This document shows positions 34,484 to 46,500 of a stretch of DNA of 64,000 bases, one piece after another. The stretch covers positions 175,407,565 to 175,471,564 of the forward strand of contig NC_133650.1 of NCBI RefSeq assembly GCF_009905375.1. The letters are read 5' to 3'. Under the pieces are notes generated by a model. The model saw only the letters and a program-made list of their open reading frames with translations. It had not been told where the DNA came from and searched no databases. A program made the translations under genes and the position numbers. Position 1 is the first letter of the stretch. Every line of letters starts with the position of its first letter. Source of the stretch: Apium graveolens. Its lineage: Eukaryota > Streptophyta > Magnoliopsida > Apiales > Apiaceae.

Positions 34484-34839
34484 GTATTTTGTTTTTCTTG
34501 TTTGGCCCATTGTGGCTTTCTATGTATTGACTTAATCGCATTCAGAACTTATTACCCTTCGGGGCTTGTATTCTATATGTTGCTTTTCTCGCCTTTTTCT
34601 GTTTTACCTTTACAATCTTAATATGCATTTGAACCTTAAACATCCTTAGATAGAAATAATTTCAAACTCTTTAATATGAAGTCTGGTTTTCCAAAACCTT
34701 ACATAGCATGGGTTCGACCCTAATCAACAATAACTAGATAATGTAATTCTACTGGAATATAAAATCCTATGCAAGCAAAGCTTCAAGGTGCTTTTAAACC
34801 TACTTGTCAATGACAAGTGAGAATCGTACTTCTCCTATC
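34484..34839. other. Spacer between convergent antisense gene and gypsy B pol
   Basis: These 356 bp of AT-rich sequence separate the plus-strand stop at 34483 from the minus-strand pol stop at 34840. I see no gene. Shared or overlapping 3' ends are likely. Confidence 0.5.
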
Positions 34840-36032
34840 TTACATATAGTAAACCTTCAGGTTTTGTGCGTGCCAGGTCCTCGGGACTTCAAAACCTTCC
34901 ATAGTTTCCAGCTTGTAGGTTCCTCTACCCTGAACGCTCTTGACTCTGTACGGCCCTTCCCAATTCGGGGCAAGCTTTCCTTTCTGTCCAACACCAGAAG
35001 CCTCTATTTTTCTCAAGACTAGATCTCCTTGTTTAAAAAATCTCTCTTTAACCCTTAGGTTGTAATAGAATGAAGCCTTTTTCTGATATTCTACTATCTT
35101 TGCATGTGCCTCATCTCGCACTTCATCAATTAGATCCAGGGCTAACCTCTGCCCTTCCTCATTTTCTACAGCATTGAAAGTCTGAATCCTTGGAGAGGAA
35201 TGCGATATCTCCACGGGAACTACTGCTTCTGCCCCATATGCCAACATGAAGGAGTTGCTCCTGTCGTGACTCTACAGGTAGTCCTATAGGCCCATAATAT
35301 TGGAAGTATCTCATCCACCCAATTATTTCTTGACTTCTCGATCCTCTTTTTTAGTCCATCCAGGATTATCCGATTTGCTACCTCTGCTTGCCCATTGGCT
35401 TGCGGGTGAGCCACAGAGGTGAATCGTAACTCAATTTCATTTTCTTCACAATACTTCTTGAATTCCTCATTGTTGAATTGTGTTCCATTGTCAGTGACGA
35501 GGATACGGGGAATTCCATATCGGCACATAATGTTTTCCCACAGGAATTGTGCAACCTGCTTAGTTGTGATTTTGGCCAAGGGTTTGGCTTCGATCCACTT
35601 GGTGAACTAATCAATGGCTACAATCAGAAATTTCCTTTGTGCCGTGGCCATAGGAAAAGGCCCTAGAATATCCATCCCCCACATGGCAAAGGGAATAGGC
35701 GAGTTGATAGAGGTCAGCATCTCGGGGGGTTGTCTAACAACTGGTGCATGCTTCTGACAGCGATCACACTTCTTCACATATTCTTTGGCATCAGCCATCA
35801 TTTCTGGCCAATAGAAGCCTAAACGGGTTATTTTATGAGCCAAGGCCCTGCCCCCCAGGTGTTGTCCACAAATACCTTCATGCACTTCTTCAAGAGCCAA
35901 GCGTGCCTCATCGGGCCTGAGACACCTCAGGTAAGGAACCACGAAAGATCTTTTATATAGAATCCCATCTATCAAAGAGTACCTTAGTGCTCGAACAGTT
36001 AACTTCCGTGCCTCAATTGCATCGCTTGGCAA
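34840..36032 (-). pseudogene. Gypsy B integrase
   Basis: In reading order it has a zinc-binding region (VHEGICGQHLGGRALAHKI, then CDRCQKHAP), catalytic Asp in GMDILGPFP, Asp in VTDNGTQFNN and Glu in NGQAEVANR, then a C-terminal half ending WHAQNLKVYYM at the TAA at 34840. A TAG at 35607-35609 interrupts FTKWIEAKPLAK. A frameshift near 35250 precedes MLAYGAEAVVP. There is no chromodomain, as expected for Tat elements. Confidence 0.9.
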
Positions 36033-36041
36033 CCAACCGGT

Positions 36042-36645
36042 CTAAATGTGAGCCTTGATAGGATCAATCCATGACGTCCCCAAGCCTACGGGAGCCACAA
36101 GCTTAACATCTATGCTTCGTGTCTTCAAAACACGGAAGTACACACTTCCTGAACTTTCTTCAATCTCAGATGAAGCAAACTTTGATAGCGCATCTGCTTT
36201 AGCATTTTCTTCCCTTGGAATGTGTTCAACATGGCATTCATTAAATTGGGTCATCACAGCCCTTACTAGGCGAACATACTTAGCCATCGTATCATCCCTT
36301 GCCTCAAATTCTCCCTTTACCTGGGATATGATCAGCTTCGAGTCTCCACGGACCTTTAAGTTTTTGATTCTAAGTGTCCCAGCTAGACCAAGGCCAGCAA
36401 TCAGGGCTTCATACTCTGCCTCATTGTTTGTGGTTGGGAAGTCTAGCTTCATGGCATACTCAATTAAGAATCCATCAGGGCTTTGCAAAACCAACCCTGC
36501 TCCACTGGAATTTGTTTTTGATGCTCCATCAAATAGAGAACCCAATATTCTTTCTCCTTGTCCCCATTGTCGACTCCCTTGTCTTGAGGTGTGGTATCTT
36601 CCTGCCCCCCGACTTCTTGGTTGGGTATGGTACATTCTACCATGA
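36042..36645 (-). pseudogene. Gypsy B second RNase H domain (Tat-type archaeal-like RNase H)
   Basis: The reading LFDGASKTNSSGAGLVLQSP, then TTNNEAEYEALIAGL, GDSKLIISQVKGEF and HIPREENAKADALSKFA is the RVT_3-like RNase H that Tat elements carry between RNase H and integrase. Asp (FDGA), Glu (NEAEYEA) and Asp (RGDSKL) are kept. A frameshift near 36535 separates FDGAS from its upstream leader. Confidence 0.88.
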
Positions 36646-38160
36646 AGTCAGCTAGTGCCTGGGCTTTTATGGCCATACGTGGCTTATACTTGAGATCGAA
36701 CTCTCCCAACTCTATTGCCCACTTAATCAGTCTCCCACTTGCCTTGGGACTGTGAATGATATTTCTCAGTGGCTGATTTGTTAGCACTTCAATTTGGTGA
36801 GCTTGAAAATAAGGACGCAGCTTTCTTGAAGCCATTACCAAGGCTAAAGTGAATTTCTCAATGGCTGAATAATTCAACTCAGCACCATGCAAATTTTGCT
36901 GACATAGTATACGGGTTTCTGGACTTTCAGTTCCTCCTTAACCAACACCGCGCTCAAGGCGCTTTCTGAAACAGCCAAGTACAAGAATAAAACTTCACCC
37001 AGAACTGGCTTGGCCAACAACGGGGCCTGACCCATATACTTCTTTAACTCTTCAAATGCCTTTTGATTTTCCTCACTCCATACAAAGTCTTTAATGTTCT
37101 TTAATGACTTAAAGAATGACAAGCACTTGTCTCCTGACTTCGAGATGAATCGTCCTAGCGCAGCAACCCTTCCTGTGAGTTTCTGAACATCCTTGACAGT
37201 TTTTGGGGGTTCCATGTCCAGGATTGCCTTTATTTTATCGGGGTTAGCCTCAATTCCCCTCTTTGAGACCATCAATCCCAAGAATTTTCCAGATCCTACT
37301 CCGAAAGCACACTTCGTGGGATTCAACATCATCTTGTGGTACCTCAGGACCTCAAAAGCTTCCCTCAAATGGGTTATATGATCAGTCTTTACTAGACTCT
37401 TGACTAGCATGTCATCAACATAGACTTCCATAGTCTTCCTAATAAGATCCTTAAAAATTTTATTCACCAACCTTTGATAGGTGGCTCCTGCATTCTTGAG
37501 ACCAAACGCCATAACAAGATAACAATAAACACCAAAGTCAGTGATAAATGATACCTTTGGAATGTCATCCTTATGCATTTTGATCTGGTTGTATCCGCTA
37601 AACCCATCCATGAAACTCAGCATCTCATGTCCAGCGGTGGCATCAATCAAAGTATCAATTCTAGGCAGCGGAAAACAGTCTTTGGGGCATGCATCATTCA
37701 GATCGTGAAGTCTATACACATCCTCCACTTTCCATTAGCCTTCTTCACCATTACAGGGTTTGCTAACCACTCCGGAAATTGAATCTCCTCAATGAAACCA
37801 GCCTCTAAGAGCTTTTCACTTCCTGCTTTATAGCCTCTTGTCTTTCCGGGGCAAAATTTCTTTCTTTTGTTTCACTGTCTTCCGGTTTGGATCCACGTTT
37901 AACTTGTGGGTAATTAACTCCGGGTCTATGCCTGGCATATCAGCTGCTGACCATGCAAACACATCACTATTTTCTTGCAAAAATTTCACTAACTTCCCTC
38001 TAAGGGACTCCTCTAATGTAGCTCCAATGAAAGTCATCCTCTCAGGATTCTTGGGATCTAAAGGAACCGAAACCAATTCTTCTGCTGGCCTTCCTCTATT
38101 CTCATCACTTTCTCGAACATCCATATCTTCAATAGGAAGAATCTGCCCCCCCGACTCCAT
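36646..38160 (-). pseudogene. Gypsy B reverse transcriptase and first RNase H
   Basis: The leader has DVFAWSAADMPGIDPELI near 38000. After a break near 37730-37830, RT has LNDACPKDCFPLPRIDTLID, FMDGFSGYNQIKM, FGLKNAGATYQRLVN and YVDDMLVKS near 37400. The connection and RNase H read LTGRVAALGRFISKS, SALSAVLVKEE, and after a frameshift near 36885 AELNYSAIEKFTLAL and YKPRMAIKAQALADFM. At least two frameshifts are present. Confidence 0.9.
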
Positions 38161-38900
38161 CTGCCCTCAAAGAGGCCACATAACAGCTTCTAGCCATTTT
38201 TTGATCTCCTCTCTCTTCTCCAATCCCGTTTCGGGTGGGAAACTTCATGACTGAATGGTAGGAAGAGGGGAACTGCCTTGAAGGCATGTATCCCTGTTCT
38301 CCCCATGATAGCATTATAAGTTGAACTAGCCTTTACCACCACAAAATCCAGCATCTGCTTTGCTTGCCTTGGCTCCGTACCTATGGTGGTTGGCAATTTA
38401 ATTATCCCTTCCACAGGACATTCTACTCCAGCAAATCCATATATCGGCATGTCGGTTGGTGTCAACTGGGAGTCGTTATAACCCCATCCTTAGAAAGGTG
38501 TCGTGGAGCAAGATATCCACAGAAGCACCATTATCCACAAGGACCCTCTTAACCGGGCTATTTCCTATTATCGGCGTTATGACCAGCGGGTCGTCATGGG
38601 GAAACTTCACACCCTCTAGGTCGGAATCATCAAAAGCCAATGTTACTTCTGTCCTGGCCCTCTTCGGGGCTTCTCCAACAATATGCATAACCTCTCTAGT
38701 ATATGCCTTTCGGGAATTTTTGGACAATCCCGCAGCAGTTGGACCTCCAAAGATCGTGTTTATCACAGGCCCTCGAGGTCTCGGCCCTTCATAAATGGTG
38801 TTTATAACTGGTCCTCTAGGTTGGGGATTCCGCCCCTGATCATCTTGGTCCCTCCTACGATCTTCAAAGTTCTTCCTTCCATTATTATTTCTGTCTCCCC
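38161..38900 (-). pseudogene. Gypsy B protease region
   Basis: The DNGASVDILLHDTFLRMGL block, with active-site Asp, lies near 38480-38540. It follows LAFDDSDLEGVKFPHDDPLV and precedes IYGFAGVECPVEGIIKLP and NAIMGRTGIHAFKAVP. A frameshift lies between 38465 and 38480, and another lies near 38190. Pepsin-like retrotransposon protease. Confidence 0.85.
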
Positions 38901-40563
38901 CATCTCCAGTATACTTGTTCAATCTTCCTTTTCGAATCAAAAACTCAATTTCATCTTTCAACTGCCTACACTCATCGGTGTCATGGCCAACATCCTTGTG
39001 AAACCTGCAATACTTGCCCTTATCTAGCTTGGCGGATCAGCCTTCAAGGGCTTAGGCCAGTGAATATCTCTGTCTTTCTCAATCTCCATCAAAATCTGAC
39101 TTCTGGGAGCATTCAGCTTAGCGTATTCAGTGAACTTTTGCCCAGGTCCTCCCTTCTTGGGGGTTGAATCAGGGTTTTGTTCAGTTCTTGGATATTTATC
39201 CTTAGCGATATACTCCAAATCAGTTTTTCGTTTCTTGCCTCCAGTGGGCTCATTACTTACTACGGTCTTCCTCATACTTTCTTCAACCTTGATATACTTC
39301 CCTGCCCTCTCTTGGAGCTGCAACATGCTTTCAGGGGGTCGTTTGGCCAAAGACATCTTGAAAAACTCATCCCTAGTTCCTTGTTGCAGTGCTATCATGG
39401 CTACCTTATCATCAAGGTCTGGGACTTTTAAAGCCTCCTTTGTAAAACGATTTAGGTAATCTCTTAAGGATTCTTTTAGCTCCCTGCACAAGACTCATAA
39501 GAGATGCTGAACTTTTCTCATGGACTCTTCCAACTGATGAATTGCTTATAAAAGCCTGACTTAATTCTCTGAATGATCCAATAGAATTTGGGGGTAGGCG
39601 ACGGTACCATCTTTGAGCCATACCCGACAGGGGTTGAGGGAAGGCCCGACATTTTATAGCATCATTCACGGGTTGCAGCAGTGCATTAGAGAATGTCCTA
39701 ACATGATTAGCGGGGTCTCCCGTGCCATCATAGGCTTTGATAGTGGGCATCTTGAATTTCCTTGAGATATGGGCATTCATTATCTCTTCTGTGAAGGGTG
39801 GAGTTGGATCATCAGGATCTCCAAGGGGAAGGAGATTGCTTGGATCAGTTCTTGGGACAGCAGCCCTTCTTCTTACCGGACCATCCAGGTCTATGATAGG
39901 AGGAGGATTTCTCCCCCTAGGAGGTATGTGGGGTCTGGTGGCTTGGTGAGCCTCCAAATCACGCCTCAGCCTTTGGATTTCAGCCTCATGAGCCCTGATC
40001 TTTTCCTGCACTTCTTGGGGATTCGCCCCTGGGGTGCTTTGGGGGCGTTGCCTTCCATCGGCCATTGGCTCTTTTCCAGGACGCCTCCTTCTCGGGGCCA
40101 CTTCATCATCCGAAGATTCGGAGTCTCTCTCAGTGTATGGACCAGAAAATTCCCGATCCTCAGGGATAGGATCCAAACCTCGTATATAGGGGGGCGACCG
40201 CCCTCGTGCTTCGCTTCGCCCAGCATATCCGCTTCCTCCAACCTCAGGGTGAAGGGGCATCCCATAAGGGGGGTTAGTAGTAACAATAGTTGAATATTCA
40301 TACCCGACGGGTCGAGAATTCACAGGTATATGTATTTGTTGAACTTGAGGATTCGTACCTTGAATAGTCGGGGGAGTTGTCCCTTGTGGCTGAGGATGAG
40401 TTGCCCCTGTCTGGGCTTCCCCTGAGTAGATGCATAAGTTGAATGGGGAGGAACCTCCACGGTTGATGAAATCACCTGGGTTGTCCTGATGGTGTTCCTC
40501 CTCCAGAGCTTTGTTCTCCGTGTTCTCGCCATGGTTGTTGTTGTTTCCCACAGACGGCGCCAA
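38901..40563 (-). pseudogene. Gypsy B gag
   Basis: The gag core has AYDGTGDPANHVRTFSNALL, CRAFPQPLSGMAQRWYRRLP, SGR-like and LMSLVQGAK blocks. A frameshift near 39485 follows, then ESLRDYLNRFTKEALKVPD, and another near 39024 (TAG in one frame) before GKYCRFHKDVGHDTDECRQL, a CCHC-like knuckle. The open frame extends upstream through the PBS to 40563 with no in-frame ATG near its 5' end. An ATG in another frame lies at 40530-40532, so an early frameshift is likely. The N-terminus is Pro/Gln/Thr-rich. Confidence 0.85.
40551..40562 (-). other. Primer binding site of gypsy B
   Basis: The minus strand reads TGGCGCCGTCTG, starting 2 nt after the 5' LTR end. The first eight bases match the common Asp-tRNA-type PBS of plant gypsy elements. 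The rest diverge, so the tRNA is uncertain. Confidence 0.75.
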
Positions 40564-40564
40564 A

Positions 40565-41093
40565 TGTTATGGATAAAAAACTAAGGTTATTATTGCTGTA
40601 TTTATTACTAAGATTCGGGAGCTCAAGGCCTTTAATGGCTGCTCTCGTGTTTCGTAGCTTAATTGCCTTTACGAGATGCCTACGTATCTCTGTGAATTAG
40701 AGAATCAAGCCAAAAAACGTAGTTCTGATTGTGGGGTGAGACCCCTTATATAGATGTTGGGAGTCCTTGAATTGGACTTGGTATAGGAGACTTGGTGGGC
40801 AAGTCTCATAATTAGAATGGACTTTGGAGTCCTAGATAGTAGGAAACTGATTCCTTATCCTTTTAGGTCCCCTTGAGGCTAATCTAAGGATTTATATCCT
40901 TATCGGGACTCTTTCAACATCTGATTTTTCCCTTATTAATTAATTACGAAATTAATTAATAATCAGGGCTTTTGGGCCTTTTTTATTCCATCAGGCCTGA
41001 TCTGGTCCATCAGGCTTAACCTTTCTGGTCTGAATATCAAACATCTTCTTATTGGGTCCAGCAGCCCATTATCAGGATTTATTATCCCTATCA
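40565..41093 (-). repeat. 5' LTR of gypsy B (529 bp)
   Basis: Matches 30072-30609 with substitutions and several single-base indels. A minus-strand TATATAAG box lies at 40745-40752. CCATC follows at 41094-41098. Confidence 0.93.
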
Positions 41094-41146
41094 CCATCAA
41101 ATTCTTCTCACACACTTATCTTCATACTTCTTCTTTCAAAAACACA

Positions 41147-41471
41147 ATGGTCAGATACAACATGTTTTTGAACTACAAACCTTCAATATGGAGCTAAGTT
41201 GTGCGAGTGGCAGCAGGAATGGCATGTCACAGCCATTCCTGAGGAGATATGGGACTCTGTCCCACAGGAGGTACTGACAAACCTTTTGTTCTTCTATATG
41301 GACTACCATCGCCATCTGGAGCGATTGGAGGAGGAAAGGCTGGAAGCTCTCCGCCAGCAAGAGCGAATCATCCGACTCGCCATTCTGTTTGTCGAGAGTA
41401 GGAAGAAGAAGACTAATCTCGTCTTCTTCCTATTTTTCTTCATCATCAGCTTTGTCAGGCTTCTTAGCTAG
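41147..41471 (+). pseudogene. Small conserved ORF, copia 2 copy (with C-terminal hydrophobic segment)
   Basis: Homologous to 20748-21017. Two single-base deletions near 41175-41205 break the N-terminal quarter. From 41199 the frame is open: WQQEWHVTAIPEEIWDSVPQE, the charged helix, KKK, then NLVFFLFFFIISFVRLLS and TAG at 41471. The in-frame hydrophobic C-terminus of about 18 residues directly after basic residues looks like a tail anchor. The lesions may be sequencing errors, because this region is close to the gap. Confidence 0.6.
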
Positions 41472-41969
41472 GACTAAGGCTGTTGATGTTAGGATTAGAA
41501 GCTTAGGGAAAATCTTGTATAAGTATTGATGTAATTTCCATTTCATAAATTTATTGTCTTGATATATTAATGAAAGTTGTTTTTACTTCAAGATTTTGTC
41601 TCTGAGTTATTCATCTTGTGTTGATAAATCCTGATTGATATCTGATGACCATATAAATTTTGTTTTATATTAAGTTCTGATCATTTTCCGCACTTACTTA
41701 TCTAATTTCTTGGTTTTTCATGTGATGTATTTTCAGAATATCAATTATGCAGTGAAATAATTCAATCAGTGCTAACGGTTTAAATTTAATTAAAAAACTG
41801 TTTTTCTGATAAATGGAACGGTTTTTCCTTGAAACTAGGCAACTTGGTAAGTAATGATTCCTGTTTTCTCGAAGCCCATTAACTGTCCGTTATTACTGCA
41901 TGTCTGACAGGTGTCAACGGTAACATTTTGTTCAAGAGTATAAGTACAACAGAGAGAAGATTTCTTTAA
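41472..41969 (+). other. Copia 2 leader of large ORF up to the gap
   Basis: Corresponds to about 21070-21605 of copia 1, with many one-base indels. TATAAG lies at 41939-41944. The large ORF itself is lost in the gap. Confidence 0.6.
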
Positions 41970-42069
41970 NNNNNNNNNNNNNNNNNNNNNNNNNNNNNNN
42001 NNNNNNNNNNNNNNNNNNNNNNNNNNNNNNNNNNNNNNNNNNNNNNNNNNNNNNNNNNNNNNNNNNNNN
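41970..42069. other. Scaffold gap (100 N)
   Basis: Exactly 100 Ns, the usual placeholder for a gap of unknown size. Left of it copia 2 has reached the leader of its large ORF. Right of it copia 3 begins in the middle of integrase. The real missing sequence is therefore several kb at least. Confidence 0.97.
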
Positions 42070-44711
42070 TGTTTTCTTGCACACAAAAAGGTGAAAACTG
42101 CATCTATCTTGATTGATCATGTCAAACAGCTGGATAATAAAATGGTCAAAGATTCTGTGAAAATTTTAAGGAGTGATAATGGCACTGAGTTCAAGAATTT
42201 GATAATGGAAGAGTTCTGCAAAAGCCATGGAATAAAGCAGGAATTTTCTGCTCCTGGAACTCCACAGCAAAATGGAGTTGTTGAAAGGAAGAATAGAACT
42301 CTCATTGAAGCTGCACGTACAATGCTTGAAGAAGCAAAGCTTCCAACCTATTTCTGGGCTGAAGCTGTGCAGACTGCTTGTTTTACTCAAAATGCAACAC
42401 TCATTAACAAGCATGGAAAAACACCATATGAGATGGTGAAGAAAAAGAAGCCAAATCTGAAATATTTTCATGTATTTGGATGCAAGTGTTTTGTTCTCAA
42501 GACTCATCCTGAACAGCTATCAAAGTTTGATCTAAAAGCTGATGAAGGAATCTTTGTTGGATATCCACTTTCCACAAAAGCCTTCAGAGTCTATAATTTG
42601 AGAACAAAAGTGGTCATGGAATCTATCAATGTCTCTTTTGATGACAAGAAGATCACTGGTCTTAAAGATTTCATTGACCATGATCAGCTGAGATTTGAAA
42701 ATGAAGACTCATATTCTGATACTGAAAATCCTGACAGTCTAAGTCCTGATACTGCAAACTCTGATGGATTAAACTCTGATGTTATTGAAACTGTGGTGAC
42801 TACGTTAAAGGAAGATGCACCTATGCAGGGGGAGCATACTCAAGATCCTACCACATCTCAAGAAACATCAGAACATGCATCTGGCTCTTCAAGTTCTGAT
42901 TCGTCAAGTTCTGATAAGCCAAGTTCTGATAGTGCTGAAAATCTAAATACTGAAGAATCCAACTCAGAGAGCATAGTTTCAGGGGGCATCAGAAAATGAA
43001 AATGAAGATAGCATGGATCATGGGGAGCATCCAGTTCTAGAGAAAACCTTCCATCTGCAAGGAAGTGGACAAAATCACACACCTGATTTGATAATTGGAA
43101 ATCCTGATGCAGGTGTCAGAACTAGAACAGGTACTTCAAATGAGTGTCTTTACAATTCTTTCTCTCTCAGACTGAGCCAAAGAAAGTGGAAGAAGCTCTT
43201 CAAGATGCTGATTGGGTGCAAGCAATGCAGGAAGAGTTGAATGAATTTGAAAGAAACAAAGTCTGGACCCTAGTGCCAAGACCAAAGAATAGATCTGTTG
43301 TTTGGTACAAAGTGGGTATTCAGAAACAAAACTGACAGTGATGGCATAATTACAAGGAATAAGGCAAGGCTGGTTGCAAAAGGATATTCTCAACAGGAGG
43401 GAATTGATTATGATGAAACATTTGCACCAGTTGCTAGGTTAGAAGCCATAAGGATATTTTTGGCTTATGCTGCTCACAAAAAGTTACTGTCTTTCAAATG
43501 GATGTGAAAAGTGCTTTTCCTCAATGGAGAATTGGAGGAAGAGGTATATGTTGAACAACCTCCAGGTTTTGTAGATACCAAACATCCAGATTATGTCTAC
43601 AGGCTTGATAAAGCACTTTATGGACTTAAGCAAGCTCCTAGAGCATGGTATGAGACTTTAGCTCAGTTTCTTCTGGAAAGTGGATTCAACAGAGGGACAA
43701 TAGACAAATCACTGTTCTACCTCAACCATGGAAAGGACTTACTTCTGGTCCAGATTTATGTTGATGATATCATTTTGGATCTACAAATGACAAACTTTGC
43801 AAGAAGTTTGCCAAACTAATGCAGTCAAGATATCAGATGAGTATGATGGGGGAACTTAGCTATTTTCCTGGGCCTTCAAGTCAAGCAGAATGAGGAAGGC
43901 ACTTTTATTTGTCAAACCAAGTACACCAGAAACTTGCTAAGAAATTTGGAATGCAAGGATTGTTCAAGTGCTCCACTCCAATGGCCACTGCGACAAAACT
44001 GGATAAGGATACCGGTAAATCTGTAGATATTACTGACTACAGAGGTATGATTGGCTCTCTACTCTATCTAACTGCTAGTAGACCTGATATCATGTATGCT
44101 ACCTGTCTTTGTGCAAGATTTCAAGCAGATCCAAGAGAATCTCACTTAACAGCTGTAAAAAGAATCTTTAAGTATCTTAAAGGAACAGCTGCTCTGGGAT
44201 TATGGTATCCTAGAGAATCAGACTTTAAACTAATAGGTTACTCAGATGCAGATTTTGCAGGTTGCAAAATTGACAGGAAAAGCACAAGTGGAAGCTGCCA
44301 ATTTCTTGGAGGCAGATTGGTTTCTTGGTACAAGCAAGAAACAAAAGTCAATTTCCACATCAACTGCAAAAGCAGAGTATATTACGCAGGAAGCTGTTGT
44401 GCCAAGATTCTTTGGATGAAGAATCAGTTACTGGATTATGGGTTAACATATTTCAAATCCCTATTTACTGGTGATAATCAAAGTGCTATTGCTATGACAG
44501 GTAATCCAGTTCAACACTCAATGGACAAAGCACATCAGCATCAGTACCACTTCATCAGGGAACATGTGGATGAAGGTACAGTGGAATTGTATTTTGTTCC
44601 CACTGATAAACAATTGGCAGATATCTTCACAAAACCATTATGTGAAACTACTTTACAAGATTGGTAAATGAACTTGGAATGGTTTCAGGTTCTTTCTCTA
44701 AATCTGCTTAG
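42070..44711 (+). pseudogene. Copia 3 pol, integrase core to RNase H, many indels
   Basis: Integrase from SDNGTEFKN through ERKNRTL is open at 42091-42999. RT pieces lie at 43144-43335, 43298-43507 and 43511-43819, with YVDD at 43757-43768. The last RT/RNase H stretch is 43909-44667, and the natural TAG is at 44709-44711. Compared with copia 1 and 2 it has well over a dozen one- or two-base indels, mostly in homopolymers (near 42090, 42137, 42986, 43301, 43483, 43517, 43777, 43866, 43937, 43957, 44467 and 44522). Either it is an old copy or the consensus is unpolished. I favour the second because substitutions are few. Confidence 0.88.
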
Positions 44712-46055
44712 ACTTGTTCTGTTTAATCAGACTTTATGCTCAGTATTTAAAGAATTAATCTCATTGTATATTCTGTGCTTATTGATAATGTCTTTAAGTA
44801 CTGACTGTTGTCTGATATAGGTTTCTAAACTCTGATAAGTGATAGTTTGTTCTAGTACCTATTCAATCCTATGAGGATAAACTGTGCTAGATAACTGACC
44901 TAATAGTCTTTAATAAACAAATGATTCCATGTAAGAAGTAATTATTTCGTGGAAATCTTATGCACTAGCAAATTCTGATAATGAGCTTAGTTAGGTTACT
45001 TTGTATATCTTATTACTAATCACAAATTAGCATAATGCCACTCATCTATTAAGTTCTGATACTAGTACCTGCTGAATGTACTAAGTGCTGATAAACCTCA
45101 CTTATCAAAGAAAAAGCAAAAGATCAAAGAATAAAATCAGGTACTCCTTTGAGATCTAGAGTACAAAATGTGGAAGGGACGACCCAAGTGTATTGGCTGG
45201 TATTAAGTAAATATGCATTTGAAAAGCAAAATATTTTCTTGGTGCACTTTTCACACTCTATGATTACTGGAGAAATACTCTGAAAATAGCATAAATTCTG
45301 ATAAACAGTCGTGACTCACTTACACTGAGAAGCCACTGTAAAAATAGAATTGCAAAAGATGCATAAAATTAGCACAAAACAGTTGAGATGGACTCAAGCA
45401 TGAACTCATTCATCAGTAGGTTTTAGGACAATGACAGATCTTTAGCAAAATTTTAGTTATGCCTTATTTCTAAGATGTACTGAAGTGAATCAGACTTTAC
45501 TCTTTGTCTATTTGTAGCTAATGCACACACTAATCACTCCATCTGAATGATGAAATTTCTGTGGTGGCTATGTTATTTTAGATAAACAGTCATAGTGTCA
45601 TTATTGCACAAATTCTGAGGACAAGTTCCTAAGTTACACGTTCTGATGATTAAGTTCTGACGTCCATAACTCAGAACTGGTATGAGTATTTACTAAGATG
45701 GGCATTCCTTTTTCGAGTTAAGAAAATTATGTTTCTGATGACTGTTAGTTCTGGTATAGGTCTAAGTTCTGATTTCTCAGTCTAATCCTTTACTTGGCTT
45801 ATCTGTGAATAAAATTTGATAACAGTCTCAGTTTCGAACTAGAATATGTTGAAGTGGAAGATTAATAGTCACTATGATTAGGATTAATGGTATTCGTACT
45901 TGAACAGTCCACTGTTTCTTGTGTCTTGTGCGGTCTAGACCATGATTCCTCTTTCCAATGACTGTTATTCTTTTTCAAAGTCTAGGGAGACGAGGTAGAA
46001 TTAATTCTACCTGTCAGCATTAAATATCTTTGCGTCTCTGGCATTCTCTTGCCTA
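44712..46055 (+). other. Post-pol spacer of copia 3
   Basis: Same as 19325-20658 and 28688-30036, with added small indels. The internal TATA box is degraded to CCTAATAAG near 46052. No gene. Confidence 0.7.
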
Positions 46056-46135
46056 ATAAGCAACCACTTCACATCAGTCTTTCCATCACATTCTTCTCAC
46101 ACACTTATCCTCCTTTTTTTTCTGTCAAAAACACA

Positions 46136-46500
46136 ATGGTTCGATACAACATGTTTTTGAACTACCAAACCTTCAATATGGAGCTAAGTTGTGCCGAGTG
46201 GCAGCAGGAGTGGCATGTAACAGCCATTCCTGAGGAGATCTGGGACTCTGTCCCACAGGAGTGTGCTGACTCACCTTCTATTCTTCTATATGGATTACCA
46301 TCGTCCATCTGGAGCGATTGGAGGAAGAAAGGCGGGAAGCTATCCGTCAGCAAGAGCGAATCATACAACTCGCCATCTTGTTCGTCGAAGATAGGAAGAG
46401 GAAGATGACTTAATCTTGTCTTCTTCCTGTTCTTCTTCATCCTCAGCTTTGTCAGCTTCTTAGCTAGGACTAAAGCTGTTGATGTTAGGATTAGGAGCTT
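46136..46500 (+). pseudogene. Small conserved ORF, copia 3 copy (frameshifted)
   Basis: It begins MVRYNMFLNYQTFNMELSC and is readable to DSVPQE near 46262, where an indel shifts the frame. The charged helix and the hydrophobic tail (VFFLFFFILSFVSFL in one frame) remain as DNA but lie in different frames. Confidence 0.6.

Larger units (their letters stand above)
30072..41093 (-). mobile_element. Gypsy B: Tat-like Ty3/gypsy element with antisense accessory gene
   Basis: This is an 11.0-kb element on the minus strand, with 529-538 bp LTRs and 5-bp CCATC target duplications. In element order it has a PBS, gag, protease, RT, RNase H, a second RNase H (the extra domain typical of the Tat lineage) and integrase without chromodomain, then, in opposite orientation, an accessory gene (32636-34483). 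Two minisatellites and a polypurine tract precede the 3' LTR. Several frameshifts and stops in gag-pol make it defective. By eye the LTRs differ by a few percent, largely small indels, some of which may be sequencing errors near the gap. Confidence 0.92.
22319..41969 (+). mobile_element. Copia 2: same Sirevirus-like family, inserted in copia 1 and interrupted by gypsy B
   Basis: The 5' LTR at 22319 is followed by a PBS, gag and pol at 22990-28687, and the spacer. Gypsy B splits it at 30072. It resumes at 41099 with the small ORF and runs into the N gap at 41970 just before the large ORF. The 3' LTR is not visible. Its left flank is copia 1 large-ORF sequence ending TAGGA (22314-22318), the expected 5-bp target site. 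Confidence 0.85.

Noticed and set aside
36055..36645. A 196-codon plus-strand ORF
   Set aside because: Antisense shadow of the gypsy B second RNase H, which shows clear motifs on the minus strand.
41835..42120. ORFs running through the N gap
   Set aside because: Unknown bases translated as X. No evidence of coding.
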